Shown: positions 9,282 to 17,019 of the stretch, piece after piece | How the letters are laid out: each line of letters opens with the position of its first letter | Position numbering within the stretch: the stretch's first letter is position 1 | Translations under genes and position numbers: made by a program | Assembly: GCA_051880475.1 (NCBI GenBank) | Contig: JBJEOA010000028.1 | Location: 1-56,255, forward strand | Direction: 5' to 3' | DNA from: JAUUSJ01 sp051880475 | GTDB lineage: Bacteria > Bacillota > Clostridia > Lachnospirales > Lachnospiraceae | DNA: 56,255 bases | The notes under the pieces: generated by a model | The model's input: only the letters and a program-made list of their open reading frames with translations | Told to the model about the DNA's origin: nothing | Database searches by the model: none

Positions 9282-10025
9282 ATGTATCATTTTTTTGTGA
9301 CGAAAGAGCAGACAGCAGGTGAAAAAATAGAAATTGTCGGTGATGATGTCAATCATATGAAAAATGTACTTCGAATGAAAGTCGGAGAGCAAGTGACAGT
9401 CAGCGACGGATGTGAGAGAGAGTATTTATGTCATATAGAAAAAATTTTTGACGACCATATTGAACTTAAAATAGAAGATATTTTTGGAGTGACGAGTGAA
9501 CTTCCCTGTGAAATTATTCTTTTTCAAGGTCTTCCAAAGGGAGATAAGATGGAGCTTATTATCCAAAAAGCAGTGGAGCTTGGAGCAGCTAAAATTGTTC
9601 CTGTTATGACAAATCGCAGTATTGTCAAGTGGGACGCTAAAAAAGCAAAGAAAAAAATTGAGAGATATAATACAATTGCGAAAACTGCAGCAAAGCAGGC
9701 GAAGCGCTCCGTAATTCCAGTTGTAGAAGAGGTAATAAGTTTTCAACAGGCGTGTGAGATGGCAAGTGGATTATCTGCCAATCTCATCCCATATGAAAAT
9801 GCAAAGGGAATGGAGGCATCAAGAAAAGCAATCGCCGATATAAAGGGGAAGAAATCTGTCGGAATTTTTATCGGACCAGAGGGAGGGTTTGAGGAAAATG
9901 AGGTAGAGCAGGCAATGGAGATTGGAGCTATTCCTATTACCCTTGGCAGGAGAATTTTGAGAACAGAGACAGCGGGAATGACAGTGCTTTCTATTTTAAT
10001 GTTTATGCTTGAGGAAGAAAATTGA
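9282..10025 (+). CDS. rsmE: 16S rRNA (uracil-1498-N3)-methyltransferase RsmE
   Basis: SPOUT-class RNA methyltransferase that modifies U1498 in the small-subunit decoding region. The knot is shown by VGIFIGPEGGFEENEV and the C-terminal ITLGRRILRTETAGMTVLSIL; an N-terminal PUA-like part starts MYHFFVTKEQ. I chose ATG at 9282 (247 residues) because GGAGGG lies at 9272 and the family begins with this MxxFFV pattern; an in-frame TTG at 9264 is unlikely. A TATAAT at 9243-9248 may give extra transcription, but its -35 is poor. Confidence 0.93.
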   Translation: MYHFFVTKEQTAGEKIEIVGDDVNHMKNVLRMKVGEQVTVSDGCEREYLCHIEKIFDDHIELKIEDIFGVTSELPCEIILFQGLPKGDKMELIIQKAVELGAAKIVPVMTNRSIVKWDAKKAKKKIERYNTIAKTAAKQAKRSVIPVVEEVISFQQACEMASGLSANLIPYENAKGMEASRKAIADIKGKKSVGIFIGPEGGFEENEVEQAMEIGAIPITLGRRILRTETAGMTVLSILMFMLEEEN

Positions 10026-10050
10026 CATTTTGATAGAGATGAAAGACGAT

Positions 10051-10077
10051 TTTTGTTTCTAGTAGGTAGAAACAAAA
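10051..10077 (+). other. Perfect 11-bp hairpin ahead of aroC
   Basis: TTTTGTTTCTA (10051-10061), loop GTAGG, then TAGAAACAAAA (10067-10077). It fills most of the 69-base gap between rsmE and the aroC ribosome binding site. No T-run follows. It could be an operator or an mRNA structure; there is no evidence which. Confidence 0.6.
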
Positions 10078-10094
10078 CATAGAAAGGAAAAATT

Positions 10095-11195
10095 ATGGCA
10101 GGATCAACACTAGGAAATCTTTTTCGCATTTCTACATGGGGAGAGACGCATGGAAGAGGAGTTGGTGTCGTCGTGGACGGCTGTCCAGCGGGACTAGAAC
10201 TTTGCGAGGAAGATATACAAGTATTTTTAGATAGAAGAAAACCAGGACAATCTAAATTTACAACGCAGAGAAAAGAAACAGATCAGGTAGAAATTTTATC
10301 GGGTGTGTTTGAGGGAAAGACGACTGGAACACCGATTTCAATGGTTGTCTTTAATAAAGACCAAAGGTCTAGAGATTATAGTGCGATTAAAGATTGTTTC
10401 CGCCCGGGACATGCGGACTATACCTTTTACGAAAAATATGGATTTAGAGATTACAGAGGTGGCGGACGCTCCTCGGGAAGAGAGACAACTGCTAGAGTGG
10501 CGGCAGGTGCTATTGCATCTAAAATTTTAGCCGAGCTTGGGATTACAGTAAATGCGTATACAAAATCAATCGGAACGGTTGAGATTGATCATAGTCGTTT
10601 CGATTTGAGTGAGATGAATAATAATTCGTTTTATATGCCAGATAAAGAGGCGGCCAAGCAGGCAGAAAATTATGTTCAAGAAAAAATGAGACAGCAAGAT
10701 TCTGTCGGAGGAGTTATAGAATGTCGCACAGAAGGATTGATGGTGGGACTTGGAGAGCCAGTATTTGAAAAAATATCAGCTAATCTCGCAAAAGCAGTCT
10801 GCTCTATCGGGGCAGTGAAAGGGTTTGAGATTGGTGACGGATTTGATGTGGCGAAAGCAGTGGGAAGCCAAAATAATGACAATTTCGTCAGTGAAAATGG
10901 GAAAATCAAAAAGCTTACGAATCACTCTGGCGGTACACTAGGCGGTATGACAGACGGGGATACTTTGATTTTTAGAGCTGCTTTTAAGCCAACACCATCC
11001 ATCAGTCAGACACAAAAAACAGTCAATACAGATAAAGAGAATATAGAGATTGCAATCAAAGGACGTCACGACCCGATTATCGTGCCAAGAGCAGTCGTTG
11101 TAGTGGAAGCTATGGCGGCAATTACGATTGTGGATATGCTCTTTATGAATATGACGGCGAAGATGGATAAAATTAAACAGTTTTATAAAAAATAA
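10095..11195 (+). CDS. aroC: Chorismate synthase
   Basis: Last step of the shikimate pathway: converts 5-enolpyruvylshikimate-3-phosphate to chorismate using reduced FMN. Signatures are visible: STWGETHGRGVGVVVDGCP near the N-terminus, the GGGRSSGRETTARVAAGA segment near residue 120 and FKPTPSISQ near residue 300. 366 residues is typical of the bacterial form. GAAAGGAAAA precedes the ATG. No other shikimate gene is near; it sits between two RNA modification genes, so the grouping is not a pathway operon. Confidence 0.96.
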   Translation: MAGSTLGNLFRISTWGETHGRGVGVVVDGCPAGLELCEEDIQVFLDRRKPGQSKFTTQRKETDQVEILSGVFEGKTTGTPISMVVFNKDQRSRDYSAIKDCFRPGHADYTFYEKYGFRDYRGGGRSSGRETTARVAAGAIASKILAELGITVNAYTKSIGTVEIDHSRFDLSEMNNNSFYMPDKEAAKQAENYVQEKMRQQDSVGGVIECRTEGLMVGLGEPVFEKISANLAKAVCSIGAVKGFEIGDGFDVAKAVGSQNNDNFVSENGKIKKLTNHSGGTLGGMTDGDTLIFRAAFKPTPSISQTQKTVNTDKENIEIAIKGRHDPIIVPRAVVVVEAMAAITIVDMLFMNMTAKMDKIKQFYKK

Positions 11196-11212
11196 AATAT
11201 TGGAGAACGTAT

Positions 11213-12340
11213 ATGTATCAATTGTTAAATCGAGATGGGAGAGCAAAGAGAGGACGATTTAGTACAGTTCACGGAGTGATTGAGACACCAGTTTTCATGA
11301 ACGTCGGTACGGTGGGTGCTATCAAAGGTGCGGTTAGCACAGATGATTTAAAAGAAATAAAAACTCAAGTTGAGCTCTCAAATACTTACCATCTCCACGT
11401 AAGAACAGGAGACACACTAATTAAGCAGTTTGGTGGTCTTCATAAATTTATGGTTTGGGATCGTCCAATTCTCACAGATTCTGGCGGATTTCAAGTATTT
11501 TCCCTCGCAGGTCTTAGAAAAATTAAGGAGGAGGGAGTATATTTTCAGTCTCATATTGACGGTCATAAAATTTTTATGGGACCAGAGGAGAGTATGCAGA
11601 TTCAATCGAATCTCGGCTCTACAATAGCGATGGCGTTTGATGAATGTCCACCGCATCCAGCGACAAGAGAATATATGCAAAATTCTGTTGACCGCACAAC
11701 AAGATGGCTTGAGCGATGTAAAAAAGAGATGAACCGTCTAAATAGTCTTGAGGATACGATTAATCCACACCAGATGCTTTTTGGAATTAATCAGGGTGGA
11801 ACATTTGAGGATATCCGCATTGAACATGCAAAGAGAATTAGTGAATTGGACTTAGATGGCTATGCACTCGGAGGCTTGGCGGTCGGGGAATCTCACGAGG
11901 AGATGTATCGCATTTTAGACGAGACAGTTCCATACTTGCCACTTGAAAAGCCAACGTATTTGATGGGAGTTGGAACACCAGCTAATATTTTGGAAGCTGT
12001 AGATAGGGGCGTTGATTTCTTTGACTGTGTCTACCCATCTAGAAATGGTCGCCATGGACATGTATATACAAATCACGGAAAGATTAATCTATTTAATAAA
12101 AAATATGAGCTAGATTCCTCACCGATTGAGGAGGGATGTGGATGTCTGGCATGTCGCTCCTATAGCAGAGCGTATATTAGACATTTATTAAAAGCAAAAG
12201 AAATGTTAGGAATGCGACTTTGCGTCTTGCATAATCTCTATTTTTATAATACAATGATGGAAGAGATTCGTGAGGCTATCGAGCAAAATCGCTATAAAGA
12301 ATATAAAGCCAAAAAACTAGAAGGTTTTATGGGAAAATAA
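11213..12340 (+). CDS. tgt: tRNA-guanine transglycosylase (queuine synthesis)
   Basis: Exchanges guanine 34 of GUN-anticodon tRNAs for preQ1. TIM-barrel motifs are present: LSNTYHLHVRTGD, LTDSGGFQVFSL with the catalytic Asp, NQGG, GGLAVGE, and the second Asp in VDFFDCVYPSRNGRHG. The zinc site is CGCLACRSYSRAYIRHLLKAKE with a following His. The 375-residue length is normal. It is 17 bases after aroC and is followed by yajC, the usual Firmicute order. A small inverted repeat (AAAGCTT/AAGCTTT) lies just after the stop. Confidence 0.97.
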   Translation: MYQLLNRDGRAKRGRFSTVHGVIETPVFMNVGTVGAIKGAVSTDDLKEIKTQVELSNTYHLHVRTGDTLIKQFGGLHKFMVWDRPILTDSGGFQVFSLAGLRKIKEEGVYFQSHIDGHKIFMGPEESMQIQSNLGSTIAMAFDECPPHPATREYMQNSVDRTTRWLERCKKEMNRLNSLEDTINPHQMLFGINQGGTFEDIRIEHAKRISELDLDGYALGGLAVGESHEEMYRILDETVPYLPLEKPTYLMGVGTPANILEAVDRGVDFFDCVYPSRNGRHGHVYTNHGKINLFNKKYELDSSPIEEGCGCLACRSYSRAYIRHLLKAKEMLGMRLCVLHNLYFYNTMMEEIREAIEQNRYKEYKAKKLEGFMGK

Positions 12341-12411
12341 AAAAGTGAAAGCTTGTAAAGCTTTTGAATCAAAATTTAAAAAGAACAAAGAAAAAATATG
12401 GAGGTTTTATT

Positions 12412-12729
12412 ATGCTATTAACACAGACAGGCGGTTCTTCTATAATTATGCTTATTTCGTATATTGTAGTGTTTGGCGCTATTATGTACTTTATGTTAGT
12501 CCGTCCACAGAAAAAACAGGAAAAAGCGATGGCTGAATTACATTCATCTATGCGTCCTGGCGATAGTGTTTTGACTACAAGTGGATTTTACGGCGTAATC
12601 CTAGACGTTATGGATGATACTGTAATCGTTGAGTTTGGAAGCAATAAAAACTGCAGAATCCCAATGCAGAAATCTGCAATCGCAGCAGTTGAAAAGCCAA
12701 ACTTAGAAAAGACAGAAGAGGAAGAGTAG
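12412..12729 (+). CDS. yajC: Preprotein translocase accessory subunit YajC
   Basis: Small single-pass membrane protein that associates with SecDF in the Sec translocon. One transmembrane helix (about residues 10-32) is followed by the conserved VRPQKKQEKAM basic segment and a cytoplasmic domain with RPGDSVLTTSGFYGVI. ATG 12412 (105 residues) is preferred over an in-frame TTG at 12364 because GGAGG at 12400 gives ideal spacing. secD and secF, frequent neighbours, are not seen; the assembly gap starts 70 bases later. Confidence 0.93.
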   Translation: MLLTQTGGSSIIMLISYIVVFGAIMYFMLVRPQKKQEKAMAELHSSMRPGDSVLTTSGFYGVILDVMDDTVIVEFGSNKNCRIPMQKSAIAAVEKPNLEKTEEEE

Positions 12730-12758
12730 GAGATCTACGAATTCATTTCGAAAATGTC

Positions 12759-12790
12759 AAATTGATATGCCTGCTTTTGCAGGCAACTAT
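12759..12790 (+). repeat. Recurring hairpin motif, copy 1
   Basis: AAATTGATAT followed by a 6-bp stem GCCTGC/GCAGGC with a TTTT loop (12769-12784) and then AACTAT. The same arrangement recurs at 31656 and 50338. Here it lies downstream of yajC, eight bases before the N gap, without a convincing promoter. It might lead a gene hidden in the gap. There is no T-run, so a terminator is unlikely. Confidence 0.6.
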
Positions 12791-12798
12791 AAATAAAA

Positions 12799-12898
12799 NN
12801 NNNNNNNNNNNNNNNNNNNNNNNNNNNNNNNNNNNNNNNNNNNNNNNNNNNNNNNNNNNNNNNNNNNNNNNNNNNNNNNNNNNNNNNNNNNNNNNNNN
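12799..12898. other. Assembly gap, exactly 100 N
   Basis: A run of exactly 100 N is a common placeholder for a scaffold join of unknown size. Distance and even adjacency between yajC and the gene at 13034 cannot be trusted. The 135 bases after the gap are AT-rich and hold a TATAGA/TCTATA inverted repeat (12951-12966) and two TATAAT boxes (12944, 12963) without clear -35 partners. Confidence 0.95.
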
Positions 12899-13033
12899 AG
12901 AATGAAATATTGCGGTAAATTAATGCTTATGATAAGATATAGCTATAATATATAGAGATATCTATAATGATACTTTGCAGATTATAAGGAATTTTGAAAA
13001 TTTTTAAAATATCAAAATTTTGGAAAGGGGAGT

Positions 13034-14650
13034 ATGGATATGGGAATGTTTTTAAATAGTAAGATTCCTTATGAAGCTTATAATGCTATTGCTTCGGATA
13101 CGTATTTTGTAGATAAATCGTTGCTGATTGAGGAATTGATTCCAGCTTTTGGAAAAAGTAATAGATATTATTGTATTACAAGACCACGCCGATTTGGTAA
13201 AAGCGTCATGGCAAATATGATTGGAGCATTTTTGGGAAAAGATACGGATGCGAGTGGTTTGTTTGGCAATCTAGCGATTGCTGAGAGTAAGAATTATGAG
13301 AAGCATCTTAATAAACATAATATGATTTTTATTGATTTTAGTAGGATACCCGAAAAATGTGATTCTTATCAGAACTATATTGCACGTATTTCAGATGGTT
13401 TAAGGAAGGATGTTGTACAGACGTATTCTTTCTTGAATCTTGATGAAAGGAAATCTATTTGGGATATCCTTTTAGATGTTTTTCAAGAAACAGGTGACAA
13501 ATTTATTTTTGTGATGGATGAGTGGGATGCAGTTTTCCATATGCCATTTGTCTCTGAAAAACAACAAAAAGAATATTTGTTATTTTTAAAAAATTTATTA
13601 AAAGATCAAGTGTATGTAGAATTTGCCTATATGACAGGAGTATTACCGATTGTAAAATATTCAGATGGCTCTGAGTTAAATATGTTTGTGGAATATAATA
13701 TGGTAACGTCAGAGAGATTTAGTGAGTATTTTGGATTTTCAAATTCGGAGGTGGATACGCTATACGCAACTTATCAAAAAACGGTTAAAAATCCTAAAAT
13801 TATGCGTGAAGATTTACGCATTTGGTATGATGGATATTATACTGCTACAGGAGAGAGAATGTATAATCCTCGCTCTATTGTATGTGCATTGACTGATAAT
13901 CAACTTAGAAATTATTGGACGAGTTCGGGGACGTATGACTCTGTCTTTGGATATATTAAAGATAATATTGCTGACATTCAGGATGATTTGGCGTTAATGT
14001 TTGCGGGTGAGGCGGTTCCTTCTGATATTCAGGAATATGCTGCGACATCCATGCAGTTGGAGACAAAGGATGAAATTTATTCTGCTATGGTTGTTTATGG
14101 ATTATTAACGTACGAGGATGGATATGTTTCTATTCCAAATAAGGAGCTGATGGACAGCTATGCGACTATGATGAAGAAAGAAAAATCGTTAGGATATATT
14201 TATAATCTGGCGAATGCGTCGAAGAGAATGTTAGCGGCAACTCTTGTTGGAGATACTAAGACGATGGTGGAGATATTAAAGTTTGCACATGACACGGAAT
14301 CTCCGATTTTTTCTTATAATAGCGAGATTGAACTGTCAGCGATAGTAAATTTAGTCTATCTAGCTGCGAGGGATAAATACCGTGTAGAGCGTGAGGACAA
14401 AGCGGGAGAGGGATATGTCGATTTTATCTTTTATCCAGAACGCAAAAATGCAGATGCCATTATTTTGGAATTGAAGGTAGATTGTACACCAGAAGAAGCG
14501 ATTAGGCAGATTAAGAAGAAAAATTATGCACTTCGTCTGAGTGGAAAACTTGGAGAAAAACCAAAGTATACAGGCAGAGTGCTTGCTGTAGGAATCAGTT
14601 ATAATAAAAAAACAAAAGAACATTTCTGTAAAGTAGAAGTATTGGCATAA
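13034..14650 (+). CDS. AAA-ATPase-like protein with C-terminal PD-(D/E)XK nuclease-like domain
   Basis: The N-terminal AAA-ATPase-like domain has Walker A RPRRFGKS (G55, K56, S57) and Walker B VMDEWD (D162, E163). The C-terminal 100 residues form a PD-(D/E)XK-like core: D463 in GYVDFIF, then E479 and K481 in ILELK. This two-domain family is widespread and often multicopy in Lachnospiraceae and Bacteroidetes; its cellular role is not established, with nuclease or defence functions suggested by fold only. At 538 residues it looks intact. AAAGGGGAG precedes the ATG. It follows the assembly gap and is 23 bases ahead of an unrecognised small gene. Confidence 0.85.
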   Translation: MDMGMFLNSKIPYEAYNAIASDTYFVDKSLLIEELIPAFGKSNRYYCITRPRRFGKSVMANMIGAFLGKDTDASGLFGNLAIAESKNYEKHLNKHNMIFIDFSRIPEKCDSYQNYIARISDGLRKDVVQTYSFLNLDERKSIWDILLDVFQETGDKFIFVMDEWDAVFHMPFVSEKQQKEYLLFLKNLLKDQVYVEFAYMTGVLPIVKYSDGSELNMFVEYNMVTSERFSEYFGFSNSEVDTLYATYQKTVKNPKIMREDLRIWYDGYYTATGERMYNPRSIVCALTDNQLRNYWTSSGTYDSVFGYIKDNIADIQDDLALMFAGEAVPSDIQEYAATSMQLETKDEIYSAMVVYGLLTYEDGYVSIPNKELMDSYATMMKKEKSLGYIYNLANASKRMLAATLVGDTKTMVEILKFAHDTESPIFSYNSEIELSAIVNLVYLAARDKYRVEREDKAGEGYVDFIFYPERKNADAIILELKVDCTPEEAIRQIKKKNYALRLSGKLGEKPKYTGRVLAVGISYNKKTKEHFCKVEVLA

Positions 14651-14673
14651 ATCTAGAATACGAGGAAGAGTAG

Positions 14674-15096
14674 ATGGATACAATATTAGAAGAGAACCAG
14701 GAAAAGCAAAAGACTAAGGCGAGAGAAAAAGCAGTGGAGAAATTAACACAAGATTGTACAGAGGAGAATTTTTGGAATTGTATCGTAGAGTTTCAAAATC
14801 ATCCTTTTTTTACCAGTTCTGGACTTCCATTCACATACACGCTTAAAACTGGGCGAAATGGAAAGCTTACAAAAGAATTATTTATTGACCGTCGGGAAAA
14901 TAGCAAGTCATTGGCTTGGAGTTCGGTAAGAATTGCTTTTGAGAGGGCAGTGGAAAAGAGAGGAGCTGTCATTAAACGTCCAAAAGAGATTGCCGATGTC
15001 AGAGGTGTGAGTTATAGCTATAGTCTTCTTTGGAGATTTGGGATTATTATCGTCCCAAAAGAGATAGAGAATAAGTTGAGAGGTGAAAGAAAATGA
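14674..15096 (+). CDS. Unrecognised 140-residue protein
   Basis: No domain I can name with confidence. The first 35 residues are charged and probably helical. A compact part follows with FQNHPFFTSSGLPFTYTLK, then FIDRRENSKSLAWSSVRIAFERA and IADVRGVSYSYSLLWRFGIII. The block reminds me of small uncharacterised Lachnospiraceae proteins with an FTYT...RKEKS...ATVN pattern, but that is memory, not alignment. It is 23 bases downstream of the AAA/PD-(D/E)XK gene and probably co-transcribed with it. A weak GAGGAAGAG precedes the ATG. Its stop codon lies inside the terminator hairpin. Confidence 0.7.
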   Translation: MDTILEENQEKQKTKAREKAVEKLTQDCTEENFWNCIVEFQNHPFFTSSGLPFTYTLKTGRNGKLTKELFIDRRENSKSLAWSSVRIAFERAVEKRGAVIKRPKEIADVRGVSYSYSLLWRFGIIIVPKEIENKLRGERK

Positions 15097-15128
15097 GTCG
15101 GTATATACTCTATGCCGACTCATTCTCC
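15092..15128 (+). terminator. Rho-independent terminator overlapping the stop codon
   Basis: A 14-bp stem, AATGAGTCGGTATA (15092-15105) with TATGCCGACTCATT (15111-15124), one G-U wobble and a five-base loop; CTCC then TT follow, so the T tract is weak. The TGA stop of the preceding gene is at 15094-15096, within the left arm. Confidence 0.7.
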
Positions 15129-15159
15129 TTGCACAATAAGATTATAGCTTATGTTTTCC

Positions 15160-15188
15160 TTGAAAAGAAAAAAAGAATATGGTATCAT
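15160..15188 (+). promoter_or_regulatory. Promoter of the SNF-type transporter gene
   Basis: TTGAAA (15160-15165), 17-base spacer, TATCAT (15183-15188). The predicted start is about 65 bases before the ATG at 15259. Confidence 0.7.
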
Positions 15189-15258
15189 ATATAACTAAGT
15201 GAAGAATTTATACGAAAAAATTTATGTGTACAAAGAACACAGGAATTGGGGGAACTTT

Positions 15259-16659
15259 ATGAGTAATCACACAAACAGAAGTAATTTTAGTGGTTCCATC
15301 GGCTTTGTTTTGGCAGCTGCTGGAAGCGCAGTAGGGCTTGGAAATATTTGGAGATTTCCGTATTTGGCGGCCAAAGACGGTGGAGGTACCTTTATTCTCG
15401 TCTATATTATTTTGGCGTTGACTTTTGGTTTCACTTTGTTGACGACAGAAATTGCGATTGGACGTAAGACTGCTCAAGGACCTTTGACTGCGTACAGTAA
15501 AATTCACAAGAAGTGGGCTGGTCTTGGATTTCTCGCATGGCTAGTTCCAATTATTATTTTGCCATATTACTGTACTATCGGAGGATGGGTTTTAAAATAT
15601 CTTTCTGCTTTTGTGACAGGAGATGGCACAAAGGCAGCTGAGGACGGCTATTTTACTGGCTATATTACCCAGACTGTCTCACCACTTGTATGGATGGTTA
15701 TTTTCCTTGCCATCACAGCGTTTGTCGTATTTTGTGGTGTAAATAAGGGAATCGAGAAGTATAGTAAAGTTTTGATGCCGATTCTTCTTATCTTAGTTAT
15801 TGGTATTTCTATTTTTTCTTTAACATTAAAAAGTACCGATGCATCAGGTGTTACAAGAACAGGACTTCAAGGATTAAAGGTATATCTTATTCCTAATTTT
15901 ACTGGAATGACATTTAGTAAATTTGTTACAATTGTAATTGATGCGATGGGACAATTATTTTTCTCTATCAGTGTTGCGATGGGAATTATGGTTGCCTATG
16001 GCTCTTATGTTAAGAAAGATACCAATTTAATGAAGTCAATTAATCAGATTGAGATTTTTGACACGGCAGTTGCTCTTTTAGCGGGTATGATGATTGTTCC
16101 AGCAGTATTCACATTTATGGGAACGGAGGGAATGTCTGCAGGACCAAGTCTTATGTTCATCTCCTTGCCAAAAGTATTTCATGCGATGGGAAAAATTGGT
16201 GTTATTATCGGCGTATTATTTTTCGTTATGGTAGCTTTTGCGGCAATTACATCTTCCGTATCCGTTATGGAAGCGATTGTATCTAGTCTTATCGATAGAT
16301 TTCATCTCTCTCGAAAAGTGAGTACGGTAATTACGACACTCTACGCATTAATTGTCGGGGCAGTTGTTTGCTTTGGATATAATATTTTGTATTTTGAGGT
16401 GAAGTTACCAAATGGTTCTGTTGGGCAGGTTTTGGATATTTTAGACTATATTAGTAATAATATTTTTATGCCTTTAGTTGCTCTTCTAACTTGCATTTTG
16501 ATTGGATGGGTCGTAAAACCTAAAGTGATTATCACTGAGGTTTGTCGAGGAGGATGCAAGTTTGGAAGAAAGAACTTATATATCGTAATGATTAAATTTG
16601 TCGCACCGATTTTATTATTTATATTATTATTACAGTCTTTAGGAGTAATTTCTTTATAA
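15259..16659 (+). CDS. Sodium-dependent neurotransmitter:sodium symporter (NSS) family transporter
   Basis: LeuT-fold sodium symporter, probably for an amino acid. The family signature is at the N-terminus, GSAVGLGNIWRFPYLAAKDGGG, the unwound helix 1 that binds sodium and substrate. About eleven hydrophobic segments follow, which fits the bacterial NSS subgroup with 11 rather than 12 helices. ATG 15259 (466 residues) is preferred over an in-frame GTG at 15199 because GGGGGA lies at 15248 and the family begins close to this Met. It is a single-gene unit with its own promoter and terminator. The substrate cannot be read from sequence. Confidence 0.92.
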   Translation: MSNHTNRSNFSGSIGFVLAAAGSAVGLGNIWRFPYLAAKDGGGTFILVYIILALTFGFTLLTTEIAIGRKTAQGPLTAYSKIHKKWAGLGFLAWLVPIIILPYYCTIGGWVLKYLSAFVTGDGTKAAEDGYFTGYITQTVSPLVWMVIFLAITAFVVFCGVNKGIEKYSKVLMPILLILVIGISIFSLTLKSTDASGVTRTGLQGLKVYLIPNFTGMTFSKFVTIVIDAMGQLFFSISVAMGIMVAYGSYVKKDTNLMKSINQIEIFDTAVALLAGMMIVPAVFTFMGTEGMSAGPSLMFISLPKVFHAMGKIGVIIGVLFFVMVAFAAITSSVSVMEAIVSSLIDRFHLSRKVSTVITTLYALIVGAVVCFGYNILYFEVKLPNGSVGQVLDILDYISNNIFMPLVALLTCILIGWVVKPKVIITEVCRGGCKFGRKNLYIVMIKFVAPILLFILLLQSLGVISL

Positions 16660-16666
16660 AAGGGAG

Positions 16667-16703
16667 CTCCCCATTACCTTTTGGCGATGGGGAGTTTTCT
16701 TTT
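16667..16703 (+). terminator. Rho-independent terminator of the symporter gene
   Basis: CTCCCCAT (16667-16674) pairs with ATGGGGAG (16687-16694), with further partial pairing toward a TTTT loop; TTTTCTTTT follows. Starts 8 bases after the stop codon. Confidence 0.9.
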
Positions 16704-16744
16704 GGAAGAAAAAAATAATGGCTTGATTGTTTTTTAGATAAAGA

Positions 16745-16805
16745 AGAGCATTGGTTTTAATATGAGATTATGAAAATCTTATATTGGAATCAATGCTCTT
16801 TTTTG
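16745..16805 (+). terminator. Long 26-bp hairpin with T tail
   Basis: Left arm 16745-16770 and right arm 16776-16801 pair along 26 bases without mismatch, counting three G-U wobbles, around an ATGAA loop; T residues follow to 16805. It stands downstream of a complete terminator, so it is either a back-up terminator or the 3' end of a separate short transcript. The bases from 16806 to the promoter at 16961 are extremely AT-rich and hold nothing else recognisable. Confidence 0.7.
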
Positions 16806-16960
16806 TCTGTGATAAAAAAATATGTATTTTACTAAAAAATATTTTTTACATAAAATTACATATAGGAAATAAAAAGGAAAAAATTATAAAATATATATAA
16901 AAAAAATACAAAATAATATAAAAATATATGAGATATACAAAAAATATTTTGGTAAAACTA

Positions 16961-16989
16961 TTGACATTTTACTAAGTAAATGATATATT
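16961..16989 (+). promoter_or_regulatory. Promoter of the sugar ABC operon with an operator-like palindrome
   Basis: TTGACA (16961-16966), 17-base spacer, TATATT (16984-16989). The spacer carries a perfect 13-base palindrome, TTTACT-A-AGTAAA (16968-16980). A regulator bound there would block polymerase. A near copy lies upstream of the lacI-type gene at 26994, so that regulator is the obvious candidate; this link is inference. Confidence 0.75.
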
Positions 16990-17019
16990 AAGATTACTAA
17001 AAATAAGGAGGAACAAATT

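Noticed and set aside
12341..12365. AAAGCTT/AAGCTTT hairpin after tgt as a terminator
   Set aside because: Stem is short and AT-rich with no T tract, and yajC follows at operon distance.
12345..12536. Open frame overlapping the start of yajC in another frame
   Set aside because: yajC has the correct binding site and a family match; this frame resembles no protein.
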